The notes: generated from the letters alone by a model not told the origin. A DNA stretch of 64,000 bases from an uncultured Acidimicrobiaceae bacterium (GCA_947259095.1 CAMYLA010000003.1:62001-126000), one strand, 5' to 3'; counted from the stretch's first letter, positions 33,599 through 43,220 are shown. Numbers and translations: made by a program.

Positions 33599-34854
33599 CG
33601 GGGCCTGGGATGGGGGAGCGGATGAAACCACGAGCATCGACAGCACGATTCGGCTCCGCCGGCCGGGCAGCCCGTCGCGACCCTGCCAACCGTCCGGTCA
33701 TCATCACCGGCGGTGGGACCGCCGGTCACACCAACCCCGGTATTGCGGTGGCCCAGGCGCTGGTCGAGGCCGGTGTGCCCCACCATCTGTTGCACTTCGT
33801 TGGCGGCGCTAGAGGCAACGAGGGAACGCTGGTCGGTGATGCCGGCTTCTCGATCGATCTGCTTCCGGGGCGTGGCATCCAACGCAAGCCGACCCTGGAG
33901 AACGTCGGCGCCGTGGTCGGCCTCCTGGCCGGGTTCGTCAAGGGCTTCGTGATCGTGGCAAAGCGGAAGCCCCGGGCGGTGCTGTGCCTTGGTGGCTATG
34001 CCGCCTTTGCCGCATCGGCGGCGGCGGTGCTGTTGCGGATCCCGCTCGTCATCACCGAGCAGAACGCCAGGGCCAGCGCGGTCAACCGCCTTTTCGCCCG
34101 TTTCGCAACGGTCTGCGCCCTGCCCTTCCCCGACACCGACCTGCCGAAAGGGGTGCTGACCGGCAACCCGATCCGAGCCGACATCCTCGATGCCGTCGAG
34201 GGTGGCGATCGCCCGACCGCTCGCAAGAACCTCATCGACCGGTATCCCGGGCCGCCCGTGGAGCTTGGCGACCGGGTCCTGGTGGCGGTCTGGGCCGGTT
34301 CGCTGGGGGCCACCAGGATAAACGGGGCGGTGCAGGAGCTGGTCGAGCTTTGGTGGGATCGGAGCGACGTTGCCATTTACCAAGTGATCGGGCGCCGTGA
34401 CTGGGAGGAGTTCGGGCCGACGGCCATCGGCTCACCGGCCGACGCCACCACCGACGGTCCACTCCACCTCCGGGTGGCGTACGAGAACCACATGCCAGAC
34501 CTTTTGGTTGCAGCCGATCTGGCCGTCTGTCGGTCCGGTGCTTCGACGGTCACCGAGCTGGCGGTGGCGGGGCTCCCGGCGGTACTGGTGCCCCTGCCGA
34601 TCGCCACCCGGGATCACCAGCTGGCCAACGCCGCCGAGCTGCGAGATGCCGGCGGCGCCATTGTGGTCGGCGATGCCGAGGTGACCGGTCGGCGGCTGGC
34701 CGAACTGCTCGAACCGTTGGTGGTCGACCGCCGGCGGCGCTCGTCGATGGCCGATGCCGCCGCCTCGGTGGCCCGGCCGGACGCCGCCCGGGACGTCGCC
34801 AACCTGGTCTTGGCGGCCGGTCGGGGCGAACGACCCGCTCAGGAGGGTTCATGA
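33595..34854 (+). CDS. murG: UDP-GlcNAc:lipid I N-acetylglucosaminyltransferase
   Basis: Peripheral membrane GT28 enzyme forming lipid II. The 419-residue product shows VIITGGGTAGHTNPGIAVAQ, FVGGARGNEGTLV, KPRAVLCLGGYAAFAASAAA, ITEQNARASAVNRL, LTGNPIRADI, and the donor site DLAVCRSGASTVTELAVAGL with VPLPIATRDHQLANA. The GTG start at 33595 overlaps the ftsW stop (GTGA), in keeping with the operon; ATGs at 33610 and 33622 are alternatives that remove up to 9 residues. It overlaps murC by ATGA. Confidence 0.92.
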   Translation: MTGPGMGERMKPRASTARFGSAGRAARRDPANRPVIITGGGTAGHTNPGIAVAQALVEAGVPHHLLHFVGGARGNEGTLVGDAGFSIDLLPGRGIQRKPTLENVGAVVGLLAGFVKGFVIVAKRKPRAVLCLGGYAAFAASAAAVLLRIPLVITEQNARASAVNRLFARFATVCALPFPDTDLPKGVLTGNPIRADILDAVEGGDRPTARKNLIDRYPGPPVELGDRVLVAVWAGSLGATRINGAVQELVELWWDRSDVAIYQVIGRRDWEEFGPTAIGSPADATTDGPLHLRVAYENHMPDLLVAADLAVCRSGASTVTELAVAGLPAVLVPLPIATRDHQLANAAELRDAGGAIVVGDAEVTGRRLAELLEPLVVDRRRRSSMADAAASVARPDAARDVANLVLAAGRGERPAQEGS

Positions 34855-36227
34855 TCGATCTTCGCCGGCCATTGCGGGTGCACATCGTCGGGATCGGCGG
34901 CGCCGGCATGAGCGCCATCGCCGAGATTCTGGTCGGCACCGGTCACACGGTGTCTGGATCGGACCTCCAGCGGTCGGTGGTTGTTGATCGCCTGGTGGCC
35001 CGGGGGATCGAGGTGTCGGTCGGTCACGCCGCCGAGAACGTTCCGCCGGTGGACCTGGTCACCCACTCGACGGCCATCCCCGAAGACAATCCCGAACTGG
35101 TCGAGGCCAGTCGACGGGGTGTCCCGGTGCTCCGCCGGGCCGACACCCTGGCCGAGATCACCAGGGCGTGGCGGACCGTTGCCGTCGCCGGAACCCACGG
35201 CAAGACCACCACGTCGGCCATGCTGACCGCGGCACTGACCGGCGCCGGCATGGACCCGGCCTACATCGTCGGCGGTGACCTCCGAGATCAGGGGCGGGGA
35301 GCGGCCGTCGGTCGAGGGGAGTTCCTGGTGGTGGAGGCCGACGAGAGCGACGGCACCTTTGTCCGCCTCGACGCCGAAGCGGTCATCGTGACCAACGTCG
35401 AGCCGGATCATCTCGAGCACTACGGCGGTTTCGACAAGCTGCAGGACGCTTTCGTCCGGTTCGTGACCCAGGCCCCCGGGCCCCGGGTCCTGTGCGCCGA
35501 CGACCCGGGCTCGGCCCGCTTGGCCGAGCTGACCGCGGCGTTCGACCCGGTCACCTACGGCACCGCCGCCACCGCAGGGTGGCGGATCGTCGACCCCCTC
35601 CCGACGCCGACCGGGGTCAGCTTCACCGTGTCCGGGCCGGCCGGCGACCACAAGATCCGACTGGCCCAACCGGGCATGCACAACGCCAGGAACGCAACTG
35701 CGGCGCTGGCCGCAGCGGCGTCGCTGGGAGCCGACCCGGTCCGGGTCGCCGATGCCCTGAGCGACTTCGGTGGTGTCGGTCGGCGTTTCGAGCGACGGGG
35801 CGAGGCCGCCGGGGTCACCCTCGTCGACGACTACGCCCACCTCCCGACCGAGGTCGAGGCGGCGCTGTCTGCGGCGAGATCGCTCGGTCCCGATCGCCTG
35901 GTGGCGGCATTCCAGCCTCATCGCTACAGCCGGACCGAGCAGCTTTGGTCGACCTTCGGCGACTCGTTCGCCGAAGCCGACGTGCTCTTCGTCACCGGGA
36001 TCTACTCCTCGGGTGAGGCACCCCGACCCGGGATCAGCAGTGAGCTCATCGTCCAGGTCGTCTCCGAGGCCCACCCCGACGCCGATGTCCGCCACGTCGA
36101 CTCCCTCGACGACCTCGTGCCGGCGATGCTCGACGAGCTTCGTGCGGGCGACCTCTGCATCACGCTCGGCGCCGGCGACCTGACCACCGTGCCGGACCGG
36201 TTGTTCGACGGGCTGGCAAAGCGATGA
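34851..36227 (+). CDS. murC: UDP-N-acetylmuramate:L-alanine ligase
   Basis: First Mur ligase, adding L-alanine to UDP-MurNAc. The 458 residues include HIVGIGGAGMSAIAEILVGT (UDP-binding), the P-loop VAGTHGKTTTSAMLTAAL, VEADESDGTF, TNVEPDHLEHYG, VDDYAHLPTEVEAAL and FQPHRYSRTEQLW. The THGKTTT variant and HRYSR are specific to MurC. No fusion to Ddl or MurB. Overlaps with murG and murB are both ATGA. Confidence 0.95.
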   Translation: MIDLRRPLRVHIVGIGGAGMSAIAEILVGTGHTVSGSDLQRSVVVDRLVARGIEVSVGHAAENVPPVDLVTHSTAIPEDNPELVEASRRGVPVLRRADTLAEITRAWRTVAVAGTHGKTTTSAMLTAALTGAGMDPAYIVGGDLRDQGRGAAVGRGEFLVVEADESDGTFVRLDAEAVIVTNVEPDHLEHYGGFDKLQDAFVRFVTQAPGPRVLCADDPGSARLAELTAAFDPVTYGTAATAGWRIVDPLPTPTGVSFTVSGPAGDHKIRLAQPGMHNARNATAALAAAASLGADPVRVADALSDFGGVGRRFERRGEAAGVTLVDDYAHLPTEVEAALSAARSLGPDRLVAAFQPHRYSRTEQLWSTFGDSFAEADVLFVTGIYSSGEAPRPGISSELIVQVVSEAHPDADVRHVDSLDDLVPAMLDELRAGDLCITLGAGDLTTVPDRLFDGLAKR

Positions 36228-37165
36228 CCGGCCCGCCCTCCACCTCGGCCCTGGATCTGGCCGCCGACATGCTCGGTCCGCTGGCCTCGCCGAATGCGTC
36301 GCTGGCTCCGTTCTGCACCTACCGCGTCGGCGGTCCGGCCCGACTGCTGGTCGAGGCCCGCTCGGTTGGCGATCTGGATCTGGTCCACCGAGCGGTGACC
36401 GCATCCGGGTGTCAGACGCTGGTGGTGGGCAAGGGTTCGAACCTCCTGGTTGCCGACGCCGGCTTTCCCGGCATCGCCGTCCACCTCGGCCCGGGGTTCG
36501 AGCAGATCGACATCGACCACGGGCGGTCGCTGGTCACCGCCGGCGGGGCGGCGCTGCTTCCGGTGGTGGCCAGACGGACGGCGGCGGCGGGTCTGACCGG
36601 TTTCGAGTGGGCGGTCGGGGTGCCGGGATCGATCGGCGGTGCGGTCAGGATGAACGCCGGTGGCCACGGCTCGGACATGGCGGCTGCACTGACCCGGGTC
36701 TCGGTCTTCGACCTGGTCGAGGGTGGTCCGGTCGATTGGACGGTCGATCAGCTCGGGCTGGGCTACCGCCGATCCAACATCGGCCCCGGGCACATCGTGG
36801 TGTCCGCCGATCTGGCCCTGGAGCCAGGCGACACCGAACGGTCGAACGCCGAGATCGCCGAGATCGTGCGGTGGCGCCGCAGCCACCAGCCCGGCGGCCA
36901 AAATGCGGGCAGCGTGTTCGCCAACCCTCCCGGCGACTCCGCCGGTCGCCTCATCGACAGCCTCGGCCTCAAGGGTTTCCGGATCGGCACCGCCGAGGTG
37001 TCGACGAAACACGCCAACTTCGTCCAGGCCGACCCCGACGGCTCGGCCGACGACATCCATGCCTTGATACGGGAGGTCCGGTTGCGGGTGGCGGCCGCCT
37101 CGGGGATCGAACTCAGTGTGGAGAATCGTCTGATCGGCTTCGAGACCGAGGAGGGGACGCAATGA
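36224..37165 (+). CDS. murB: UDP-N-acetylenolpyruvoylglucosamine reductase
   Basis: FAD- and NADPH-dependent reductase making UDP-MurNAc from the enolpyruvyl product of MurA. The 313-residue protein has the FAD-binding YRVGGPARLLVEA and VGKGSNLLVADAGFPG, WAVGVPGSIGGAVRMNAG with the following GGHGSDM, and NAGSVFANPPGD containing the general-acid Ser. A conserved LIDSLGLKGFRIGTAEVS and STKHANFVQ close the domain. The short length suggests a type II MurB. No murA is in the window. Overlaps: ATGA with murC and with ftsQ. Confidence 0.95.
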   Translation: MTGPPSTSALDLAADMLGPLASPNASLAPFCTYRVGGPARLLVEARSVGDLDLVHRAVTASGCQTLVVGKGSNLLVADAGFPGIAVHLGPGFEQIDIDHGRSLVTAGGAALLPVVARRTAAAGLTGFEWAVGVPGSIGGAVRMNAGGHGSDMAAALTRVSVFDLVEGGPVDWTVDQLGLGYRRSNIGPGHIVVSADLALEPGDTERSNAEIAEIVRWRRSHQPGGQNAGSVFANPPGDSAGRLIDSLGLKGFRIGTAEVSTKHANFVQADPDGSADDIHALIREVRLRVAAASGIELSVENRLIGFETEEGTQ

Positions 37166-38037
37166 CCGCAACCCGCAGGCGGGGTGCGACCCGCTCGGCG
37201 CCGTCGAAGGACAGGTTCCGAGCCAGGCGCCTGGCGGCGGAACGCAGCGCCGGCATGAAGCGGTTGCGCGTCGTCCTGGGGCTGACCCTGGTGTCGACCG
37301 CGGCGGTTGCGGTCATCGGGTTCATCAACAGCTCGATGTTCGACGTCGACGAGATCATCGTGGTCGGCAACGACCGTTCCGACCCCCACCTCATCGTCGA
37401 GGCGTCCGGGGTCACCGTCGGCCAGGCGCTGCTGGAGGTCGATCTCGACACCGCGGCCGACGAGATCCAACTCGTGCCCTGGGTGGGCACCGCCTCGGTG
37501 AGGCGAAGCTGGTCCGGCTCCATCGAGATCGAGGTCACCGAGCGGGGGCCCTCGGCCGCGATCTCGGCCGGCGACGGCTACGCCCTGGTCGACGATCACG
37601 GGAGACAGTTGGAGTTGGTGGAGGAGCGCCCCGAAGGCTTCATGGCGGTGTCGGGGATCGAGGGTTCTGGTGTGGCCGGCGAACCGGCGCCATCGGAAGC
37701 CATGCCCGTCGTTGCGTTGCTCGATGCCCTGCCACCCGACGTCGAGAGCCAATTCGACGAGGTGACGATCGAAAACGGTGAGTTGTTTCTCGAGTTGGCG
37801 GTCGGCGGTCGGGCCAACTTCGGCGACGGTTCGGACCTCGGGGCGAAACTCCAGTCTTTGGAGACGATGCTGGCCAGGGTCGACCTGACCTGCGTCAACA
37901 CCATCGATGTCCGGGTACCGGCGGCCCCGGTCCTGACCCGGACCGATCAATCGACGGGGCCGAACGACTCGGCCACCGGCCAAACAAGCGAAGGTGAGCC
38001 GAATGAAGAGCCAGACTCCACAGGTTCTGACTGCTAA
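37162..38037 (+). CDS. ftsQ: Cell division protein FtsQ (POTRA domain)
   Basis: Bitopic divisome scaffold, 291 residues. A basic N-terminus (ATRRRGATRSAPSKDRFRAR) precedes one membrane helix (VVLGLTLVSTAAVAVIGFI). The POTRA domain follows: FDVDEIIVVGN, then GVTVGQALLEVDL and VRRSWSGSIEIEVTERGP. The FtsQ beta domain and an acidic tail end the protein. GAGGAGGGGACGC before the ATG is a good ribosome site, and the start overlaps the murB stop. Twelve bp separate it from ftsZ. It is expected to bind FtsB/FtsL. Confidence 0.9.
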   Translation: MTATRRRGATRSAPSKDRFRARRLAAERSAGMKRLRVVLGLTLVSTAAVAVIGFINSSMFDVDEIIVVGNDRSDPHLIVEASGVTVGQALLEVDLDTAADEIQLVPWVGTASVRRSWSGSIEIEVTERGPSAAISAGDGYALVDDHGRQLELVEERPEGFMAVSGIEGSGVAGEPAPSEAMPVVALLDALPPDVESQFDEVTIENGELFLELAVGGRANFGDGSDLGAKLQSLETMLARVDLTCVNTIDVRVPAAPVLTRTDQSTGPNDSATGQTSEGEPNEEPDSTGSDC

Positions 38038-38049
38038 CGTGGGCAACCA

Positions 38050-39150
38050 ATGAACACCCAGAACTATGTGGCCGTAGTCAAAGTGGTTGGTGTGGGCGGC
38101 GGCGGTTGCAACGCGGTCAACCGAATGATCGATGCAGGCCTGCGCGGCGTCGAATTCGTGGCGGTCAACACCGATGCGCAGGCGTTGCTGATGAGCGACG
38201 CCGAAACCAAGATCCACATCGGGCGTGAGCTGACCCGCGGCCTCGGCGCCGGCAGCGACCCGGCGATCGGTCAACAGGCGGCCGAGGAACACAAGGAAGA
38301 GATCAGCGAGGCGCTCATGGGCGCCGACATGGTCTTCATCACCGCCGGCGAAGGTGGCGGCACCGGAACCGGTGCCGCGCCGGTGATCGCCGAGGTCGCA
38401 AAGAGCCAGGGTGCGCTGACCATCGCCGTCATCACCCGCCCCTTCGGCTTCGAGGGGAGGCGCCGTGCCGCCCAGGCCGAGGCCGGGATCAACCGGCTCC
38501 GGGAGAAGGTCGACACCCAGATCGTCATCCCCAACGACCGGCTGCTTTCGATCGCCGACGAGAAGACGTCCATGGTCTCGGCGTTCCGGATGGCCGACGA
38601 GATCCTGCTCCAGGGTGTCTCCGGCATCGCCGATCTGATCACCACTCCCGGCCTGATCAACACCGACTTCGCAGACGTGAAGATGATCATGCACAACGCC
38701 GGTAGCGCCCTGATGGGCATCGGTCGGGCCGGAGGCGAGAACCGGGCCCTTCAGGCATCCCGGGCCGCCATCGCCAGCCCGCTGCTGGAGGCATCGATCG
38801 AGGGCGCCAGAGGCATCCTGCTGACCATCGCCGGGTCGAGCGAACTGGGCCTGTTCGAGGTGAGCGAGGCGGCGGAGATCATCCACGACGTTGCCCACCC
38901 CGACGCCAACATCATTTTTGGCACCGTCGTCGACGAGAACCTCGAGAACGAGATCCAGGTCACCGTCATCGCCGCCGGCTTCGACCACTTCGACGACGAC
39001 CGGGTCGATCTCGATCTCACCCGCGAGCCGTCGTACGTCGCTCCCAAGGAGCGGGTCAGCGAGGAGCGGTCCGACCCGACGGTCGACCTGTTCGGCGATG
39101 AAAGCGACGACCTCGACGACGACTTCGACGTGCCGTCGTTCTTGAAGTAG
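38050..39150 (+). CDS. ftsZ: Cell division GTPase FtsZ
   Basis: Tubulin homologue that forms the division ring. The 366-residue protein has [25 protein letters not shown], the tubulin signature [30 protein letters not shown] and the T7 loop [11 protein letters not shown]. The linker is short and acidic ([11 protein letters not shown]) and the extreme C-terminus is DVPSFLK, the conserved peptide that binds SepF and other partners. No ftsA is nearby, and sepF lies 1.6 kb downstream, so SepF probably anchors the ring. The upstream GTGGGCAACCA offers a weak ribosome site. Confidence 0.97.
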   Translation: MNTQNYVAVVKVVGVGGGGCNAVNRMIDAGLRGVEFVAVNTDAQALLMSDAETKIHIGRELTRGLGAGSDPAIGQQAAEEHKEEISEALMGADMVFITAGEGGGTGTGAAPVIAEVAKSQGALTIAVITRPFGFEGRRRAAQAEAGINRLREKVDTQIVIPNDRLLSIADEKTSMVSAFRMADEILLQGVSGIADLITTPGLINTDFADVKMIMHNAGSALMGIGRAGGENRALQASRAAIASPLLEASIEGARGILLTIAGSSELGLFEVSEAAEIIHDVAHPDANIIFGTVVDENLENEIQVTVIAAGFDHFDDDRVDLDLTREPSYVAPKERVSEERSDPTVDLFGDESDDLDDDFDVPSFLK

Positions 39151-39246
39151 CGCCGATTTTGCCACCGTCGCACCGGTGCCGGGACGACGGACCGGGGGCT
39201 ACGGTGGGAGCCGTGACCTCGATCGGCCCCAACCCCGGTTCCGGCA

Positions 39247-39951
39247 GTGGCTGACCGCAGGCGGGTGACCCTCAACGACGACCTCGAGGCCGCGGTCTGC
39301 TTCACCGACACCTCGGACGGAGACTTCCGGGTCAGCAGCCCCGGCCCGGGTCTGGACGAGCGGCGGCGCAGCATCGTCGATCGGCCCTGGTCCTGGGTAC
39401 GCCAGGTTCACGAGGCGACCATCGTCGAGGTCACCCGGCCCGGCCAGCACGCCGGGGTCGAGGCCGATGGGCTGGTGACGGCGGCCCTCGGCTGCCCGAT
39501 TGCGGTCACCACCGCTGATTGTGCGCCGGTTGTGCTGCTGGCCGAGCGCGGGGTGGCCGTGGTCCACGCCGGGTGGCGCGGCTTGGCCGGCGGCGTCATC
39601 GGCGTTGCCGCCGAGCGGCTGAGCGAGATCGGTGGTGCGCCGGTGGCCTCGCTGTTGGGGCCATGCATCGGCCCCGGAGCCTACGAGTTCGGCGCCGCCG
39701 AGCTGGAGTTGGTGGCCGATCGGCTCGGCCCGGGGGTCGATGGCCGGACCGTCGCTGGCCGCCCCGCGCTCGACGTACCCGCCGCAGTGGCCTCGGCCTG
39801 CCGGTTGGCCGGTTGGCCGGCCCCGGAGCGGCCGGCCTGCACCAGCGACCCCCGCTGGTTCAGCCATCGAACCAGGGCCGATGATCATCGCCAGACCGCA
39901 GTGGCCTGGTTGGCCGCCCCGGGTCGGCCCCAGGAGGGACCGGGATCGTGA
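39247..39951 (+). CDS. pgeF: Laccase-domain purine nucleoside phosphorylase family protein (PgeF/YfiH)
   Basis: A 234-residue member of the YfiH (multicopper polyphenol oxidase / PgeF) family. Zinc-binding signatures are present: VRQVHEATIV, TTADCAPVVLLAERG, VVHAGWRGLAGGVIG and LGPCIGPGAYEFG. Family members act on adenosine and related nucleosides or edit cytoplasmic peptidoglycan precursors; either fits its place just after ftsZ. A GTG start at 39247 has no strong ribosome site. It overlaps yggS as GTGA. Confidence 0.88.
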   Translation: MADRRRVTLNDDLEAAVCFTDTSDGDFRVSSPGPGLDERRRSIVDRPWSWVRQVHEATIVEVTRPGQHAGVEADGLVTAALGCPIAVTTADCAPVVLLAERGVAVVHAGWRGLAGGVIGVAAERLSEIGGAPVASLLGPCIGPGAYEFGAAELELVADRLGPGVDGRTVAGRPALDVPAAVASACRLAGWPAPERPACTSDPRWFSHRTRADDHRQTAVAWLAAPGRPQEGPGS

Positions 39952-40637
39952 CCGAGCTGCCCAACGACGGGATCGACGTCGCCCTGGTGGCCCGCCGATT
40001 GGCCGAGGTGTGGCGGCGGATCGAGGCCGCCGGCGGCAGCCGCGAGGGGGTCACCCTCGTTGCGGTCACCAAGACCTTCCCCATCGGCTATGTCGAGTCT
40101 GCGATCGGGGCCGGACTGGTCGACCTGGGGGAGAACTACGCCCAGGAGCTCGTGGCCAAGGCAGATCAGGCCAGCGCGGCCGGCCTGGAGCCGAGGTGGC
40201 ACTTCATCGGCGGCCTGCAGCGCAACAAGGTCAAGCTGCTGGCCGGGCGGGTCGAGCTGTGGCAGACGGTCGACCGGGCGCCTCTGGTGGACGCAATCGC
40301 CAAACGGGACCCCGGGGCCAGGATTCTGATCCAGGTCAATACAACCGACGAGGACCAGAAGTCCGGCTGCGACCCCCAGCATGCCCAGGAGCTGACCGAG
40401 CGGGGCCGGTCGGCCGGGTTGGTGGTGGAGGGGCTCATGACCGTCGGCCCCACCGGGGGCGGCGATCCGCGGCCCGGGTTCGAGCGGTTGCGGGGCCTGG
40501 CCCAGCGTTGCGGGGTCGAACAGCTGTCGATGGGCATGAGCGCCGATTTTGAGCTGGCGGTGTCCGAGGGCGCCACCATCGTCAGGATCGGATCGGCGCT
40601 GTTCGGTCCGAGAGTGGCCAGGTCCGGATCGTGGTGA
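39948..40637 (+). CDS. yggS: PLP homeostasis protein YggS
   Basis: Pyridoxal phosphate-binding protein (COG0325) of 229 residues with a single TIM-barrel domain. The PLP lysine is in VTLVAVTKTFP; GENYAQELVAKAD, WHFIGGLQRNKVK, VNTTDEDQKSGC, GLMTVGP, SMGMSADFELAV and VRIGSALFG are all conserved. It controls free PLP levels rather than catalysing a racemase reaction. In many Gram-positive bacteria this gene lies between pgeF/ftsZ and sepF, as here. Confidence 0.92.
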   Translation: MTELPNDGIDVALVARRLAEVWRRIEAAGGSREGVTLVAVTKTFPIGYVESAIGAGLVDLGENYAQELVAKADQASAAGLEPRWHFIGGLQRNKVKLLAGRVELWQTVDRAPLVDAIAKRDPGARILIQVNTTDEDQKSGCDPQHAQELTERGRSAGLVVEGLMTVGPTGGGDPRPGFERLRGLAQRCGVEQLSMGMSADFELAVSEGATIVRIGSALFGPRVARSGSW

Positions 40638-40727
40638 GGGCCACCGGCGGAGAGACGGCCGAACGGGGCCGACCATGGCCCACGATCAGCCCTTTCGCCA
40701 CTAAACTTCGCCGTCAAGGAGAGTCGG

Positions 40728-41612
40728 ATGTCGTTCCTGCGTGCGCTTAGGGCCTATGTCGGCCTCGGTCCTGACGAGGACATCGAGGACCGATACCTGT
40801 ATGAGCTGAACTCGCGCCGTCGCGAGCTGGACCTCGACGAGCTGGAGGCGGACTCGGCCATGTCCATGGAGCAAGACGACCTGCGGCAGGAGCTCGATTC
40901 CGACGATGTCGTGGTCGTGACACCGGGCTCCGGCGGACGGGCAGGCTCCCGCCGGGTCGGCTCCGGGACTCATTCCGTCGGCCGCCACGATCAGGCCCCG
41001 GATCTGGACCTGCGGTTCGACACCGGCGATCGATTCGACTTCGACGAACTCGATCCGATCGACCGGACACCGGGCCCCGGCGCCCCATTCGGCACCATCG
41101 ACGGCGGCACCGAGACCGTTCCCCCGCCGCCCGGTCCCCGGGCCACCGCCGCACGTCGGACTCCACAGGCCGACGACGAGATCCTCGACTTTCTCGACGA
41201 CGACTCGTTCGCCGAGTATGTTCCGGCCCGGCGGGCCCCGGTCGATACAGATGGGGCAGGGCGCCCCGGCCCGGCCGAACGGGCGTCGGAAGCGAAACCG
41301 AAGGCGGAGGAGGCGGTTGTGCGCTCATTGGATTCGATGCGGGCCAAACCCCGGACGTTGGTCCCGGAGTCGTTCGCCGATGCCAAACTGGTGGCCGACG
41401 AGTTCAAGCGGGACATCCCGGTGCTGCTCAACCTGCAGGGTCTCGAACGGGACTTGGCCCGGCGACTGATCGACTTCGCCAGCGGCATCTGCTACGCCCT
41501 CGACGGCAGCATGGAGAAAATCGCATCGCAGGTGTTTCTGCTCATCCCCGACGGCGTCGAGGTGTCAGACGAGGACCGACGTCGGATTGAGGAGAGGGGA
41601 TACGCTAGGTAG
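40728..41612 (+). CDS. sepF: Cell division protein SepF with long acidic linker
   Basis: Membrane anchor and bundler for FtsZ. The first ~14 residues (MSFLRALRAYVGLG) form the expected amphipathic membrane-binding helix. The globular DUF552 domain occupies the last ~90 residues: VPESFADAKLVADEFKRD, VLLNLQGLERDLARRLIDFA, SGICYALDGSMEKIASQVFL. Between them lies ~180 residues of Asp/Gly/Pro/Arg-rich sequence, making it 294 residues against 150-220 for most. AAGGAGAG lies 5 nt before the ATG. A TAAACT (40702-40707) is a possible -10 for a local promoter. Confidence 0.9.
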   Translation: MSFLRALRAYVGLGPDEDIEDRYLYELNSRRRELDLDELEADSAMSMEQDDLRQELDSDDVVVVTPGSGGRAGSRRVGSGTHSVGRHDQAPDLDLRFDTGDRFDFDELDPIDRTPGPGAPFGTIDGGTETVPPPPGPRATAARRTPQADDEILDFLDDDSFAEYVPARRAPVDTDGAGRPGPAERASEAKPKAEEAVVRSLDSMRAKPRTLVPESFADAKLVADEFKRDIPVLLNLQGLERDLARRLIDFASGICYALDGSMEKIASQVFLLIPDGVEVSDEDRRRIEERGYAR

Positions 41613-41615
41613 GCC

Positions 41616-41876
41616 ATGCGCTACGTCTGCATCCTGATCCTCGCCTTCCAGTTCGTTTTCCTGCTGCGCATGGTGCTCTCCTTCTTTCCGATCAGGGAGG
41701 GGACGGTCCCCGCCACGGTGCGGGAACTGGCCATGGCCGCCACCGAACCGGTGGTGTTTCCGCTTCGGCGATCGCTGCCGCCACTGCCCGGCGCGATGGC
41801 CGGATTCGGCGTCGCCGAGTTGGTGGTTCTGATCGGTCTGCAGATCATCGGGGCCATCGTTTGCGGACTGGCCTGA
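41616..41876 (+). CDS. yggT: YggT family membrane protein
   Basis: An 86-residue protein with two membrane segments (VCILILAFQFVFLLRMVLSF and GVAELVVLIGLQIIGAIVC) joined by a loop with the family motif EPVVFPLRRSLPP. YggT proteins are linked with division-site or osmotic functions, not biochemically resolved. The start lies 3 bp after the sepF stop, so it is co-transcribed. Confidence 0.85.
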   Translation: MRYVCILILAFQFVFLLRMVLSFFPIREGTVPATVRELAMAATEPVVFPLRRSLPPLPGAMAGFGVAELVVLIGLQIIGAIVCGLA

Positions 41877-41937
41877 CACCTTTCTTGAAGCATCGAGATC
41901 CAGTGGGCGACCAGTCCACGATGGGTTAACCTGAGGT

Positions 41938-43179
41938 ATGCCTTTGCAAAGCGACAAGTTGCGGTTGCTCCGCAGAATCCCCGACATCCGGTTCGAAGAG
42001 GAGACCCGCGGCTACAGCAAGGATCAGGTCGATCGCGTCCTGGCCAACCTGGCCCCCTTGGCCGATGAGATCGAGCGGCTGCAGGCGCGGCTGTCGGAGT
42101 CGGAAACCAGGGCCGCCTCGGCCGAGGCCCGTCTCGTCGAGGCCAGGAGCCCGTCGCAGGCCAGCGGTGCGCCCGGGATGCCACCGGCTCCCCAACCGGA
42201 TTTCGACGAGACCCTCCGCAACACGCTGGTCTCGGCCCAACGCCAGGCCGACACCACGATCCGCGAGTCAAAGGAAGAGGCGGAGCGGCTGCGAACCGAA
42301 GCGGAGTTCCAGTCCAACGCCCTGCTGGCCGACGCCAGGGACCAGTCCTCGGAGATGACAACCGAGGCCGTCGCCTACCGCGAGCGGCTGATGGCCGAGG
42401 CTGCGGCCGAGCGGTCGAAGATGCTGGAAGAAGCCCGGGACGAAGCCCAGAACCGGGTGCAATCGGTGGAGAAGGAACTGGCCGAGGCCCACGAGGCCGA
42501 GCGGACCAAGCTGGTGAACCAGATCAGCGGACTCCAGGACACCCACAAGCTCCTCCAGGACGACGTCATTCGATTCGAGCAGCATCTGAAGTCGCGCTCG
42601 GCGGACGTCAGGGCGGCCCTCGAGGAGATCACCGCCGTCCTCGACGACCCCGATCGCCTTCGCTCCAGGGACGGCATCGAACCGGCCGACATCGACGACT
42701 TCGAGGCGGCAGACTACCCACCGATCGCGGTTGAGGTGGTGGCGCTCAACGATCTAGAGGCCGAGGCCCAGATGGCCGCCGAGGCAACCGCACGGCCCGG
42801 CGAGGTCATCAATGCCGCCGAGCTCGAGGACCTCGCTCCCGACGAGGAGCACGAGGAGGAAGAGGACTTCGAGAGCTACGACTCGGTCGAGGACTTCGAC
42901 CCGGACGAGAGCCCCGAAGCCGAGGGCTACGTGCTCGACGATCCCCAGGTCGGGGTGGAGACCCAGACGGTCCCGCTCCCAAAGACCGACGACCGCCCGG
43001 GATTCCCAAACGGCGGTGAGGGCCCGCCGCCGCCGATGGGCGAGCAGGGCGATCCGTTCCTGGACGAGTTGCGACGGGTCACCACCGAAGACCCCCAGAA
43101 CGGCGACCCCATCGGTGACTTCCTGGACGACAAGCAGGATCGGGGCAACGGCGGCGGCTGGTTTGGCCGGCGCAAGTAG
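41938..43179 (+). CDS. divIVA: DivIVA-family protein (Wag31-like) with acidic tail
   Basis: Coiled-coil polarity and growth-site organiser, 413 residues. The N-terminal region fits the lipid-binding domain: IPDIRFEEETRGYSKDQVD followed by RVLANLAPLADEIERLQARL. A Pro-rich gap (residues ~72-90) separates this from a long coiled coil (~residues 95-215) rich in Glu, Ala and Arg. The C-terminal ~200 residues are strongly acidic and end in GWFGRRK. In actinobacteria this protein recruits wall synthesis. It follows yggT and closes the division cluster. GAGGT precedes the ATG. Confidence 0.85.
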   Translation: MPLQSDKLRLLRRIPDIRFEEETRGYSKDQVDRVLANLAPLADEIERLQARLSESETRAASAEARLVEARSPSQASGAPGMPPAPQPDFDETLRNTLVSAQRQADTTIRESKEEAERLRTEAEFQSNALLADARDQSSEMTTEAVAYRERLMAEAAAERSKMLEEARDEAQNRVQSVEKELAEAHEAERTKLVNQISGLQDTHKLLQDDVIRFEQHLKSRSADVRAALEEITAVLDDPDRLRSRDGIEPADIDDFEAADYPPIAVEVVALNDLEAEAQMAAEATARPGEVINAAELEDLAPDEEHEEEEDFESYDSVEDFDPDESPEAEGYVLDDPQVGVETQTVPLPKTDDRPGFPNGGEGPPPPMGEQGDPFLDELRRVTTEDPQNGDPIGDFLDDKQDRGNGGGWFGRRK

Positions 43180-43220
43180 CTGCCGTTCCTGCCGTTCCTG
43201 GAGTTCCTGCCGTTCCTCGC

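Noticed and set aside
36763-39165. 800-codon minus-strand open frame opposite murB, ftsQ and ftsZ
   Set aside because: The same GC-shadow effect; ftsZ and ftsQ on the other strand are certain.
39213-39254. 13-codon frame from a GTG just before pgeF with a better ribosome site
   Set aside because: It stops after 13 codons and is out of frame with pgeF; at most a leader reading, with no supporting repeat or conservation visible.
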